A stretch of 64,000 bases of DNA from Apoderus coryli (GCA_911728435.2 OU452198.1:31959902-32023901), one strand, 5' to 3'. Positions 33,028 to 44,096 are shown, counted from the stretch's first letter. Made by a program: numbers and translations. Notes: a model not told the origin generated them from the letters alone.

Positions 33028-34075
33028 TAGTGTATCCAAAGTCAATGTAAAATATATAACTTGATTCTGCCGGGGCCATCCGTTCCCATGCCTCTTTACA
33101 TTATAAAAGAGCATCGAATGCAGCATTTTTTGATTCATTTCTCCCTCGTATATAAGACGTATAATAAATAAATCATGCCTACGAAAGGATACCGACAGTA
33201 ATAAAAATAACTACAGTGACTGGAAAAAGTATTGGGTTAATATATGAATGAAACAATTAGTTTTAGGCAACGTATTATTTTCTCATATTAATCAAAATAT
33301 ACTTAATCGGATGGACATCATATGGTATGTCGAAGACTTAATCTGGAATTAATAAGAAAATTTGTGTTCGACAGTAAAACACGGTAGCAGAATATTGTAA
33401 CCATGATCTGTTTAATAGTTTTTCTTAGATTAATAAAATAATGAAAGAAGATCTATCAAATTAGATAATAATTTTTAATAAAACCTCAAGTGGATGAAAC
33501 TTTTTGCAGTCACTGTATCAGACACGGCCAGTATACGACACGAGCGGAACACGTTGGGAACTTAAGCATCAAGATTTACATGTGCAAAGCCAGCGTCTTC
33601 TTTTAAATATTTATCATAAATAATGAAGTTACACATATTATAAAAATTTTACGTTCTATAGAAATTGTCACTGACTAAGTGAGTAAAATTTGTTGTTAGT
33701 TTATAATATCAGAAGCATATTATTATAAATGTATCTATTTATATGCATAACAAGTATTAACAATAGTATTAATTATTATAAAGGTATGTTCCTTGCTGTT
33801 CGAACTCTGAGTGGGTACGTGTGCATCTATGTCTAAACTTCTAAAAACTAAAACAGTCGTAGGCTTATATGTTGCCGTGTTGGACCTGCAAGGAAAAATA
33901 CAGTATACTTTTATACAAATGAACATACAATTGTTAATACATAAGGATTTTTAAAATATCGTCGGGCATGTACTGTTATAAAAAGTTAAAAGGATGCGCC
34001 TATGGACGACTGCGGTCGGTATTGACATTACAAAGGGATATCGAATTGTGGTTTTTTTATATCATTTTAAACTAA
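33028..34075 (+). mobile_element. DDE_3 family, copy 2 (deleted) with a nested Tc1 MITE
   Basis: Compared with 56450-57060 (opposite orientation) the shared text is GTATCCAAAGTCAATGTAAA (33031), CCGGGGCCATCCG (33075), TCAGACACGGCCAGTATACG (33518), ACGAGCGGAACACGTTGG, TTAACAATAG..., GCCGTGTTGGACCTGCAAGG and TTTTATACAAATGAACATAC. It ends with GCGCCTATGGACG and TTGTGGTTTTTTTATATCA at 34051-34069. About 430 bp present here (33087-33517) are absent from the 56-kb copy. They include the MITE 33214-33515. No transposase core remains. Confidence 0.65.
33214..33515 (+). mobile_element. 302-bp non-autonomous Tc1 element
   Basis: It starts CAGTGACTGGAAAAAGT and ends ACTTTTTGCAGTCACTG, with TA on each side (33212-33213, 33516-33517). 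Inside (about 33250-33370) is a decayed piece of Tc1 transposase (QLVLGNVLFSH, NRMDIIWYVEDLIWN) closely like 26421-26640. It is therefore a deletion derivative of the Tc1 fragment at 26.4 kb, needing its transposase in trans. Confidence 0.8.
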
Positions 34076-34139
34076 CTTTAGAAACACTATACGCGTTTTC
34101 ATTCCGCAGAATGATCGGGATATTTTTAGACGTGACAAG

Positions 34140-34400
34140 TTCTGTGTTTCATTGGTATAATTAGGTACCAAGTTTTATCGTATTCGGATCATTAATCTTG
34201 GAATTATCGTCAATCAAGCAACTCAATCGGGAAGAAAATCAAGCCGTTATTAAGTTTCTGAATAGTCAAGGAAAGTATGTTCAAACCATTAAGGAATATA
34301 TGCCATCGGTTTAGGGATGGTAGGGAAGCACCCAGAAACGACTCGCGACCTATTAAAGTGATCACTTGTTGAAAACATCAAGAAAACTTGACTCGAAGTT
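34140..34400 (+). pseudogene. Mariner transposase N-terminal fragment
   Basis: The frame at 34228-34310 reads REENQAVIKFLNSQGKYVQT and IKEYM, the first helix-turn-helix of mariner transposases (RAVIKFLxxEGxxPxxIxxxM). TTAGGTACCAAGTTTTATCG at 34163-34182 may be the element's terminal repeat. After a stop at 34314 the second HTH is only dimly traceable, and the catalytic part is gone. Confidence 0.55.
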
Positions 34401-34730
34401 GTTTGGTTGAATTTTAAAATTCTGCAATTCTGTTGTGGCCCAGATTGTTACGGATCATTATGATCCTGAGTCCAAACAGGATTCCAGTTTGGCCAGGCTG
34501 TCCGGGTTTTTGTAACCTTCGCTATTTGCATTCCATTTGTCTCAGGAGGCAAATATCGTATTTCCATGGGTTGCAATCACTGGGGAGATGTGGCATTCTA
34601 GTGCTGATTCGCTGCTATTCCACAACCTCAAGCTCCGTACGTACGTGGGCGAGAAATTACTTAAGCCAATTGACCATGCGCCATTAATCAGACTTATGTG
34701 AACATGTACATTGTCTTGATGCATTTTACG
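34401..34730. other. Gene-free stretch
   Basis: No supported coding text is seen in either strand. Confidence 0.3.
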
Positions 34731-35866
34731 TTCTTCTTCTCTAGGTGCCTTGCCCTAAACGGACGTTGGCTATCATCAAAGCTATTTGCACCTTGTTAAC
34801 TGCTCTCCTGAATAAGGTACATGTGTTTACTCCAAACCACTCGCGCAAGTTCTTAAGCCAAGAATGTCTTCTTCTCCCCGGTCCTCTTTTACCTTCCACT
34901 TTACCCTGGAGTATGTTCTGTAAGACTCTGTATTTCGTATTTCTCATGATGTGGCCAAGATATTCTAGTTTGCGCTTTTTTATTTCATACATGATTTCCC
35001 TGTCTTTGCCAAGTCTTTCCAGAACTGTGATGTTGCGCACTTTATCAGTCCAGGGTATTCTCAGTAATCGTCTATAACACCACATTTCAAATGCCTCGAT
35101 TTTTTTGGTAGAGCACGTGGTAAGTGTCCAAGCTTCCGATCCATATAGAAGAACCGAGAACACATAGCATCGGAGCAAACGCAGTCTTAGGTTCAGGCTG
35201 AAGTTTTTGCAACTCAAAACTTTGCTCATTTTCCTGAATGCAGTTCTTGCCTGTTCTATTCTGGCTCTTATTTCAACGGAGGTATCCCCTTTGCAAACAA
35301 TGGTGGAACCTAGGTACTTATAACTGTCAACCTGTTGTAGACGTATTCCATTGGCTGTCAGGTTGGTCTTAGGGCTATTCTTTCTGCTTATTACCATCAC
35401 CTTTGTCTTTTTGACATTTAGTCTTAATCCTGCCTCCAGACTTCTTTGATTTATGCTATCTATCAAAGACTGCAGTTCAACCTCACTAGTTGCTAACAAC
35501 ACTGTATCGTCTGCATATCACAAATTATTTATCACCTGTCCGTTCACAATAATGCCTTCAGTTTTTTCGTCAAGGGCCTCGTTAAAAATCTTCTCAGAGT
35601 ATAAATTGAAGAGGATCGGTGATAATATGCAGCCCTGTCTTACGCCCTTTTTTATCTCTATGCCTTCACTGCTGCTATTTCCTACTTTGATGGATGCTGT
35701 TTGTTCCCAGTACAGGTTCTCAATAATTCGTATGTCTCTGCTGTCAAGACCAATATTTGTCAGAATGGTAATAAGCTTTTCGTGTTTCACGCAATCGAAT
35801 GCCTTCTCGTAGTCGATACGCGTAAAATCACATTCTAAATACTTCTTCTTATACAACTCCATTTTT
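34731..35866 (-). pseudogene. Non-LTR RT family D, copy 3 (single nonsense codon)
   Basis: One minus frame stays open from 35862 to 34741 apart from a TGA at 35515-35517, just before the active site YADDTVLLAT. Its blocks are IDYEKAFDCVKHEKL, KKGVRQGCILSPILFNLYSE, LRLNVKKTKVMVI, YKYLGSTI, LLYGSEAWTLTTCSTKK, LEYLGHIMRNTKYRVLQ and GKRGPGRRRHSWLKNLREWF. The TGA replaces an Arg codon preceding Y-A-D-D, most simply CGA to TGA. The element ends with AGAAGAAGAACG, the family tail. It starts mid-RT with AAGAAGAAGT, so it is 5'-truncated. About 375 codons are otherwise intact, suggesting fairly recent insertion. Confidence 0.9.
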
Positions 35867-35924
35867 GATTATTTTTAAATTTGCTGCCGTCTTGAATTTT
35901 CGATGTCATACGCCAAAATAAACT

Positions 35925-36185
35925 TTTAGGTTACGAAACATGCCCAAACGATCTCAACAGAAACATTTGAAAAACTGCGTCAGGCCTATGGAGACAGTGT
36001 TTTGACGAAAGTCCATGTTTTTAGGTGGTTTAAGGCATTCGACTTTGAAAAAAAGTCATGGGTGTGAGACCAATCACATGACTTGAGTCCATGTGGCTCT
36101 TTTTGGTCCCAAGGTTCTCAATGGACCTATGGAGTCAGTGAGTACCATACTATCCAAGATCCCTAATTAATCATCTTTATCCTGG
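35925..36185 (+). pseudogene. Mariner transposase with fused ends (core deleted)
   Basis: The frame reads TFEKLRQAYGDSVLTKVHVF and RWFKAFDFEKKSWV, the Mos1-like first DNA-binding HTH ending in WF-K. It then jumps within a few codons to SHDLSPCG, the C-terminal SPDLAPCDFF motif around the third catalytic Asp. About 250 residues between them are missing. A TGA at the junction and later frameshifts make it inactive. Confidence 0.65.
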
Positions 36186-36529
36186 TTTATTGGTCACGGA
36201 GAACCGGTATATTTCTTTATACAGTGAGCGCCAAAAGTCCGCCTCCTCCTCTGAACCGTTTGGAGTTACTTGAATTGTGTCTCAAGTTAGAACACTCCCT
36301 CACGTTCCAGAGCTCTTGTAATGATCTCCAATAGCTTGGCTGGTTTCAGGAACGAGACGTCTCCATCTTGCACGATGTCATGCCTGAAGTGTCCCTTGTC
36401 AAAGTTTGCTCAAAATATTCTCCAACTGCATAGGATGGTCTTCCTCCATTTGAATGTAAGGTGTCAAGGATTTAGCACTAGAATGCCCACTTATTTTAAA
36501 GAGTTCTTATTCCTAATTTATTTCCAATT
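36186..36529. other. Unassigned stretch with a 43-codon open frame
   Basis: On minus, 36287-36415 is open and reads FRHDIVQDGDVSFLKPAKLL followed by EIITRALEREGVF and a stop. The residue use looks protein-like, but I recognise no family. No splice sites could be chosen with confidence. Confidence 0.3.
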
Positions 36530-36790
36530 CAGTTTTTGTTGAAAGGTGATTTCCAAACAGCTTTTTCATACGTAATTCTTCATGTAAAATATGGACTACT
36601 CGTGCGTCTGAAATGCCTGTTGTATCAGCAATTTTACGCTTAGTCACACTTAGATCTTCAAAAACAGTATCATCCTACACTTGCTCAATGATTTCTGGTG
36701 AAGAAGCAGATTCCTTCAACATTTTGACCATTGTATGAATTTCTGTTGCTTATAAACCCTCTCGAAACAAAGCATGATTATCACTGCACG
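36530..36790 (-). pseudogene. Mariner transposase second-HTH fragment
   Basis: The minus strand reads TEIHTMVKMLKESASSPE, a stop, then DDTVFEDLSVTKRKIADTTG and ISDARVVHILHEELRMKKLF. This is the mariner second HTH: ExxxxxDRRLTxxEIAExxGISxxxVHxILHEELGMRKLS. The catalytic domain does not follow. Confidence 0.7.
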
Positions 36791-36990
36791 ATATTCAGTT
36801 TTTTTCCATTGTAAAAAAGTACACGTCAACTTCAAATGGCTTGTAAACAAACAAGGAATTGCTAGATCGACATAACAGTTGTTCTGTCTTCAAGTGAAAG
36901 ATGAAATATTTTAATATTGGCATATAAATTTTGCTTCCTCAACTGGTTAATAGGTGTCGCTTTTACTACTTTCCAACGAACTGTATACAA

Positions 36991-39318
36991 TATCATAGAA
37001 TAAGTAAGCTTCGCTAACCAGAAGTTTATCTTCGTGTAAATAGCATTGATTTGTATGGGATTTCTTGAAACTCGCGCAGATTTTGTGCGCATCATAGTAT
37101 TTTTCACAATATCAAACAAGCGGGCAATAAATTCTGTACTAACAATTAAAATAGTACACAATTTCACATAAGCGGAATATTTTCGAGCAACTTTCGCAAT
37201 AAAAAAAAATGTTTAATTTAAAAAAACTATTATAATAATATTTATTTCTGTCTCATTCGTACTCATGTACATAGACCCGTCGGTAGCCAAAAGTACAAAA
37301 ATAAAAGTATAAAATACGTATGACTAATAATAAAAACATAATAATAGCTACATAAATATCTACAAATCAACAATAAACAATTTAAACAAAACAGAATGAC
37401 ATCATTGTACAACATTATTTAGAAATTTTTGCAAATGTGTTGTCAATTAGAATATTTTTTACTCACCATATCATATTATATTTGTATAATATATGTATAT
37501 GGGGTCTGTTTCGTGAATTTTTTTTAATTCCCCCGGAAAAACGTGTTTTCAGTCATTTATATGTAAATAAGTAGTTTTAAAAAAATTTCTCTCGGTCTGT
37601 ATCCCCGATAACTAAAAAACCACTTAACAAATTTGGCACAAAAATACTACAAGATATTATGCAGGTGCTGATTAACTTGGGCGTATTTAAGGGGTTTAAA
37701 AAGTTAAAAAAATCATACTTCAACTTATTTTTTTGGTTTAATAGAGTATAAGCTAACACATTAACCATAAAATTAGATTAAATGGCAAGGGGTTAAAAAC
37801 TTAAAAAAAAAATATATTTCCAAAACATAGGAGAAATATTTCCTAGTTATTTATAGCTTTGATAGAATATAACCTATGAAATATATCATAAAAACGTGCT
37901 TACCAATCCGTTCCTTATTTGTGGAAAAGGGTTCAAAATTAAAAAAATTCCTAGGCTTGAATAAATAATATGGAATAATTTAAATAGAAATAAAAAATAG
38001 CTGTCTACAATAAAAAAAAATATAGCTTGTCATCAAGAGTCTTAGGAAAAAGATAAATGACAAAAAGGTCACAGAAATATTACTTTTACACTTAAATTTG
38101 GAGACTCATGCCTCGACGGCAACAGTTTATTTTTCCTTAACATTTCTCTCAGTCTGACAAACCCTGATTATGTCCTCTGGAATACTTTGGCGATTTTTTA
38201 AGGAATTTGGGCGCGGTAAATATAATACGGTCTTTCTGGTTGCACCCCATTTTGCTGTGAGAAAGCTAAAAAGTTGGATCCTTGATCGCTCACTATACCC
38301 CGCACATTAAGGCTAATTAAATTAATTTTTTTATTGTTTGAAATATAATATCTTTCAAATATTCAACTTTACATGAATTGTGGTTAAAAAAATGCTAAAA
38401 AAAGTTTCTTGTAAGTGTTGATATAGTTTAGATCCAAGACAATATACAGTTACGGCAAATTTCTTGAACTCACTTGTATATCTCCGACCTTTCAAGGATT
38501 TCTTGGATAAATTATACTGCATAATAACAAAATTAGCCAAGCCTTCCTTAAAATTAGTTTTAACAAACTCAATATAATCTTCTTTATCGAATGGTCTGTT
38601 CGAAGGTTCCGGTAATTCTATCGAACTTTCTTTTAAGGTTCTGCACCTCCATTTTCAAGGCTTTTTTCTTGGATATTGCTCAGATATTCCTGGAGATATT
38701 TGCAGTTGTTCTGTAATTTAGAATTTCATCTACTACCTACATGAAGATAGAATTTGTAGTTAAAAGTAGCTTACTATCTAAAGGGTTTTTTTCCAAATTC
38801 AAGTCATCAAAAACCAGAGATGATCCGATATCGTTGATGATTGTGGAGAATCGGCGCGCACTTAAAACAAATTAATTAAATATGTACATACGACTGACAC
38901 AACACTCATCAAACATTTACCTTGCTCGCTAACCACCTTTTAAAAAATAGTCGGTATGGCTTCCCTTTTGTGCTTGCTGTTGCCAAAACCAGAAAACATT
39001 TTCTCCTCAAAATGTTCACTACAAACTTTGCGGTTAAACACTTTTTCCGGCTCGTTCGATATCAAGTCTAACCTGCCAATGTTTTCCACCCATTGAAGTT
39101 GCCTTGAAAATTATTTAAAAAATTAGCTAAAAATGGAAAAACGTTGAAAACTTTTTAGAAAATGGAATAAACGAATGTAAACAATCATTAATATTCGTCC
39201 ATATTGGAATTTTACCCAATTCGACAGCTTGCGCAGAAAATCGCGCGAACGAACACAAAATCCCATCGAAATCGTCAAGTAAAACTTCTGGTTAGCGTAG
39301 CTTTCTTATTCTATGATA
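36991..39318 (-). mobile_element. P-like (THAP transposase) element with inverted ends
   Basis: The ends are inverted: TATCATAGAATAAGTAAGC at 36991 with CGCTAACCAGAAGTTT, and the complement CTTTCTTATTCTATGATA ending at 39318. The similarity extends imperfectly for roughly 100 bp (GTATGGGATTT, CGCGCAGATTTTGTGCGC). The interior holds a minus-strand THAP and P-type transposase. An 8-bp duplication was looked for, but the flanks do not match clearly. Part of the interior recurs at 42056-42230. Confidence 0.75.
38130..39103 (-). pseudogene. P-superfamily transposase with THAP domain
   Basis: A THAP exon begins after a TTTTCAAG acceptor at about 39104: QLQWVENIGRLDLISNE, FNRKVCSEHFEEKMFSGF, REAIPTIF. 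The C-x2-H pair and the AVPTIF ending are the conserved second half of the THAP zinc finger. The N-terminal cysteines should lie in an upstream exon that I did not find. At 38660-38400 the frame gives FDKEDYIEFVKTNFKEGLAN, LKGRRYTSEFKKFAVTVYCL and KLYQHLQETF. Then comes NVRGIVSDQGSNFLAFSQQN at about 38290-38230 with the D-Q-G-(S/T)-N catalytic motif of P transposases. Introns plus several stops separate the blocks. Related to P element/THAP9; inactive. Confidence 0.8.
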
Positions 39319-40287
39319 ATATCTATTTCTGTTTTACTTTTAAAATTTATTTTTTTGAATATTCGCATAGTCTGATGAAGTAACTGTAAATCGAGAAGCC
39401 CTCTTTTAATTCAATTTTTCGCCTCTTACCTATCGTTACATTGCTTTCGATGTGTTTCGTTTCAATACATAATATATATAAGTATTATAGTTGAGAAGAA
39501 ACCAAAGATAGAGGAAGACAGACGAAGAAGAATCGCTTTGGAAACCGGGTTGAAGTGTATAAGTATATAGGCACACAGAAAACTTACCCTAAGGGCTAAA
39601 CATGTAAATAATACAATACCCTGTGTATAGAGAGAAAGAAAAGAAGCGAAGAAGAGAGGTTCTCTCTATACACAAGAATATAGAAATTCGTATATTTACC
39701 AGTAGGTATAGGATATGAGACAGAGGGAGAGTTAGAGTGAGAGAGAGAGAGGGGAAAAATTGAAATGTGTACGAAAGGGCAAGGCGAAAAAAGGATCAAA
39801 CTGACATATAAACTTTTTTCAGGGTTTGATTTTTCACGACTCGAACTTTGACCTCTAATACTTCTAGCTCTTTTGTTATAATATTATGAAGCAATGCATA
39901 TTGTATACCTACTTACTTGTTTAAAACGTCGATGTTATTCAGATTGAATAGAGAAAATATTTAAAACACGAATTTGCAAGTTTTATAACGATGCCAATAA
40001 CAATAACAACCAAGCTGGTAAACCCAAACAAAGTTGTACTCTAAACTCAAAGCTAAAATTTCGAAAATAAAAAGACTAACTTCCATTCGCAGCATTCCGC
40101 AGACAGAATTAAAAACGTCCCCTCGTAACGATTTTTAATTTATCCAATAAACTAAAATTATTAATTAAGTATACCCTTTATATTATTATGTGATGCATTA
40201 CAGCATAGTTAGGGATACACAAAATTCTATAGATATACAAACTCGATGATATTATATCGATATTTAAAAAACATCGCCCGAAAAGCA
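39319..40287. other. Gene-free stretch
   Basis: AT-rich. A GAGAGAGAGAGAG-type purine tract lies at 39725-39755 and an AGAAAGAAAAGAAGCGAAG tract at 39632-39655. At 40200-40265 sequence around TCGATGATATTATATCGAT resembles 44775-44835. No gene. Confidence 0.35.
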
Positions 40288-40499
40288 TGTTGTAACATAA
40301 CCTACAAAATGCAACATAAAGAAACTTGTTTACATAGGCGTATTTAAATCATAGAAAAAGGGTAAACAAAACTAGACTGTAAAAATTATATAGTATACAC
40401 TACAATAAAAAATTTGTGTAAAATTACCATAAAAATCATAGGTAATATTATGCCCTGGTTTACCATGTAAAAATTACATTGTGATATATGCAAAATAAA

Positions 40500-40735
40500 A
40501 GCATGTATTGATAGGTAAATTTACACAGTCAGTTGTTTAATAATTAATACAAGGTTTATGTAGTTTTAATTATTTGTGAATGAAATTTAATGTAAGATTC
40601 CCATTCTGGACATGTAAAGGAATGTCTTGATAAGTAAATTTACATGTTCAGTTATGTAACAATTAATACAAGCTTTATGTAGTTTTAATTATTTGTGCAT
40701 GAAATTTAATGTAAAATTCCCATTCTGTATATTTT
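40500..40735. repeat. Two-copy tandem repeat, ~119-bp period
   Basis: TTGATAGGTAAATTTACA at 40508 and TTGATAAGTAAATTTACA at 40627 begin units that share TTTATGTAGTTTTAATTATT and TTCCCATTCTG in the same order. Confidence 0.8.
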
Positions 40736-41572
40736 TACAATTACGTAGTTGAACACGTATAAATACAAGATACTCCAAGGGGTACCTATACAGGGTGATT
40801 TAACTTTTAATGGGGAATCTTCACCTGCGAGTTATATGGCTCAAAATATGATGAAAAGCATAATATAGACATGGGTGGGAAAATGGGTCGTATTCAACAT
40901 ACATGCTGTTAAAAGTGAAGCTCCGATCGATGGTGCTTTTTTATCTTAAAATCCGAAACGTTTAAAGCTACTAAACTTTTTACTCTGCAGAGGATGCTGT
41001 AAACAAGTTTTCACTAAAACAATCAGCAATACAACATATGGGGGAGACTGAGCTAAATTTTTCGATAACTTTATTTCTTTTTTTTTAATTTAATTTAAGC
41101 TTATTGTCAAAAACACAAGATTCGCACAATGCGACTTGAATTTTAAATCCATTTTAGTCGAAAATAGTAATTTCTAATAAAAAAAAGCAAAAAAGCCTTT
41201 TTTGTTAAGAATTGTTAAGATTTTATGAGGTTAAGCTTAAATTTAAAAAAAGGAATACAAAAAAGTTTGACCAATATTTAACTTCACCCTCTCCCGTATT
41301 ACCGCTCATGTAAGCTCTATGTGAGTGGATGAGAACTGCTTTATTGTATCCTGTAGTACAGAGTAAAAAAAAACGCCTTTTTCAAATGAATGTTTTACAC
41401 AAAATAAGTGCCAAATAATAAGTGCGATTTTTCTTGAATAATTTTAAATAAACAGCTAAAAACACTGAAAACTTGTTTAAACAATTACTTCTGATTGATA
41501 TTTCACCTATTTTTGAATTGAAAATGGCTTTAAAATTCACAATAAAAAATCCAGGGCCGTATTTAAAAAATC

Positions 41573-41890
41573 CAAGTTGATGATGGTTTTTCAAAAACGA
41601 AACGTCCTAGTGAAAATTTGTAAACGCTATTTATTGTCCTCAATGAGAAATTGCTTTTAATTTTTTTATATCTGTAAAAATAATGTCAGAAATAAATAAA
41701 AACTAAAATCGCAAAAAATCGTTTTTTCAAAATTTCTCAAAAACGGCTAAAGTTAGTTTACTTTCGAAAACACCATTTAAAACGCGTTTAAATTGTACAA
41801 CTTTTCTCTAATTTAACCGACATTGTAACTCCTACCGTTTCCAAGATTCCAATGCTATATCCCATTCTTATATTGGACACAGTGTATATA
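41573..41890. mobile_element. Foldback MITE family A, copy 4 (one arm)
   Basis: Complement of the left arm of 21968-22215. It ends TCTTATATTGGACACAGTG before TATA at 41887, with GATTCCAATGCTATATCCCA inside. The inner end is the ACGAAACGT block at 41598. Only one arm is present. No gene. Confidence 0.7.
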
Positions 41891-42055
41891 GTTTTGATAT
41901 AACATAACCTACAAAATGCAACATAAAAAAACTTGTTTACATAGGCGTTCATAAATCATAGAAAAAGGGTAAAATAAACTAGACTGTAAAAATTATATAG
42001 TATATTCTAGTTGAATTGGTGTTAAAAATATACAAAATACATAGGCGTCCGCAAA

Positions 42056-42230
42056 AAAAAATAGCTAATTTCTACAATAAGAAAATATATTTTATTTGCT
42101 GATATAGCCTGTCACCAAGAGTCTTACGAGAAAGGTCAATGACAAAAAGTTCACAGAAATATTACTTTTCCACTTAAATATGGACAGCTATTTGTGTCTC
42201 GAGGGCAACAGCTTATTTTAAAATAATGTA
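42056..42230 (-). repeat. P-like element fragment, second copy
   Basis: AGTCTTACGAGAAAGGTCAATGACAAAAAG-like text and CACAGAAATATTACTTTTCC correspond to 37996-38130 in the P-like element in the same order. It is a non-coding remnant of that family. Confidence 0.6.
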
Positions 42231-42960
42231 GGCAATTTTTGTGATATCGTTATTGGGTTTTAAGTTCGTATTAACAACAAAAATAAAATATTTAATAAAG
42301 TAATCCATACATTCAATGATGGGAGCTGATTGAAATTTTCAAGACAGACTCTATTCTTACTTCAATTTATAATTTGATCACAATAACCTAACGTTCGTAT
42401 TTATCTTCATTCTCAAATCTGATTCGTCATGCAATGTACCCTGAATTGCTTTGTTGCCCTTGGTGGACACTTGAAGAATTAAACATTCACTTAAATAATA
42501 TACCAAACTACATGTTCTTTTTCACCTCATAATTTGTAAACTGAGATTTGCTCAATATCTGATCTAGCTATGACTTTCACCTTTGTTAGTACGTAAAAAT
42601 AAGAAGATTTTTTATATTTTAATTATTTTCAACATAACCACATTCTAACCTTAAAGCCTTTTGTTGCGCACGAGTTGAACGTTGGTTTTTAAGCCCTCTT
42701 TCTTAAACTTAAATTTCAACCATAGTATGATTTACAAAAAGAAACAAGAAAGTGTAAAACGATCTAGAGCATGTCTCATGTTCGATTTCGAGAACTCTAA
42801 TTGATTTATATAAATGATTTAATAAATATTTTGTTCACAAATGGTAAGACTCCTAATATTAACATGTATAATTCCATATTTTTACTCTTACTTATTATTT
42901 CTAGAACGTAAATAACATTGTAATTTTTGGTAACGGATAATATTCACAAATTTAATGTCA
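42231..42960. other. Gene-free AT-rich stretch
   Basis: No family features in any frame. ACATGTATAATTCC near 42863 could act as the 5' stem strand for the ribozyme-like core that follows. Confidence 0.3.
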
Positions 42961-43325
42961 CTGATGATGAGGTAGATACCTCGAAACATGTATTTTTGTT
43001 ATTTCATGTCATACTTCATTTTTCGACGTTACGACAAAATTTTCTTGTCTTCTGTTACATATAAATTTAGCAAAACATTTAAATTTGTCGTGAATACTTT
43101 AAAATGTATATTTATTTGTAAAATTGTAGGAAACAACTTAGTGAAATTTTTATTAACTTACTTGCGTATTTGTTTATTGAAAAATATGAACTTGTGACAC
43201 TGTAAAATGATGGTATTTTTTTTAGTCTTCCTACATCTCATTAGACTAAGAGAAAGAAAAAAATTCCTGAAGAAGACAAGAAAATTTTGTCGAAACGTAA
43301 AAAAAAGAAGTTGACATGAAATAAA
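42961..43325 (+). ncRNA. Hammerhead-like cores in a foldback repeat
   Basis: At 42961-42987: CTGATGA, one base, stem GAGGT/ACCTC with loop AGAT, then GAAAC and ATGTAT. At 43267-43296: CTGAAGA, one base, stem GACAA/TTGTC, then GAAAC. The second core's neighbourhood (43267-43325) is inverted at 43003-43053, where the core is degraded. CTGANGA and GAAA around a variable stem II is the hammerhead ribozyme core. An extra base between CTGANGA and stem II departs from the textbook form. Such motifs are known in Penelope-like elements; no such enzyme is encoded here. Confidence 0.55.
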
Positions 43326-43667
43326 AAAAAACATTTTTATTGTTAATAAGAACCTAAAACCCAATAACGATATCCAAAAATTATAAATATATAGACAATA
43401 TTTATTATGTTAGATATTAGAGAGCTTTTAAATCCTTTAATTTTTCGGTTATAATTATTGCGAGCATGCGCAGTATTAAAATCACTTAACAAGTCCTTAA
43501 TTTTACAAACAATAAACGATTCCGTTATATAGAACGGACAAATGCCGGTTTTGTTATGTTTATGGTGATTTTTTCAAGTCTAACGTTGCCACTGTTGGTA
43601 AAATTTAATACGTCTTTTTTGCTTTTGCTCATGTTTTAATAATATAGTTGCGACAAATATATACTTT
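43326..43667. other. Gene-free stretch
   Basis: AT-rich, no coding features. It ends in AAATATATACTTT (43655-43667), the left target duplication of the next insert. Confidence 0.4.
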
Positions 43668-44040
43668 TTTTTTTTTTTTAGAAATGTATCCATACTGGCG
43701 AGGAGTTGATAACATATAAATGAAAAACGTCTACTCTACAATATGATCCTCGTATAATTAAAATACACAATAAACATTACCATACATGTTTCAAGATCCC
43801 AACGATCTCATCATCAGTGGCATATAATTAATATTCAGAAACATTTTACAAATGCGAACATGAACTGAAGTTAAGTTTTAAATATATAGGTCTGAAATGT
43901 AAATATACAAATATTAAGACAAAATACAGAATTGTTGATAGTAGGTTCCAACTTACCAAATTGTGGAAAAAAATCAAATAAAAATTTTTTTCCACTTTTT
44001 TACATTAATTCTGATTACATCGTTATGTGATAAATTAAAT

Positions 44041-44096
<56 letters not shown>

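Larger units (their letters stand above)
40288..42007. repeat. Pair of ~105-bp direct repeats around 1.5 kb
   Basis: TAACATAACCTACAAAATGC starts at 40289 and again at 41899. The two copies stay nearly identical through CTTGTTTACATAGGCG and GACTGTAAAAATTATATAGT, to 40395 and 42005. The DNA between has no reverse transcriptase or other coding text. It contains a 119-bp tandem pair, a CAGGGTGATT motif at 40790 and a foldback copy at 41573-41890. It could be terminal repeats of a small LTR-like element or a local duplication. Confidence 0.5.

Noticed and set aside
36991..39318. Confirmed 8-bp target duplication for the P-like element
   Set aside because: Flanking 8-mers at several trial boundaries do not match, so no duplication is claimed.
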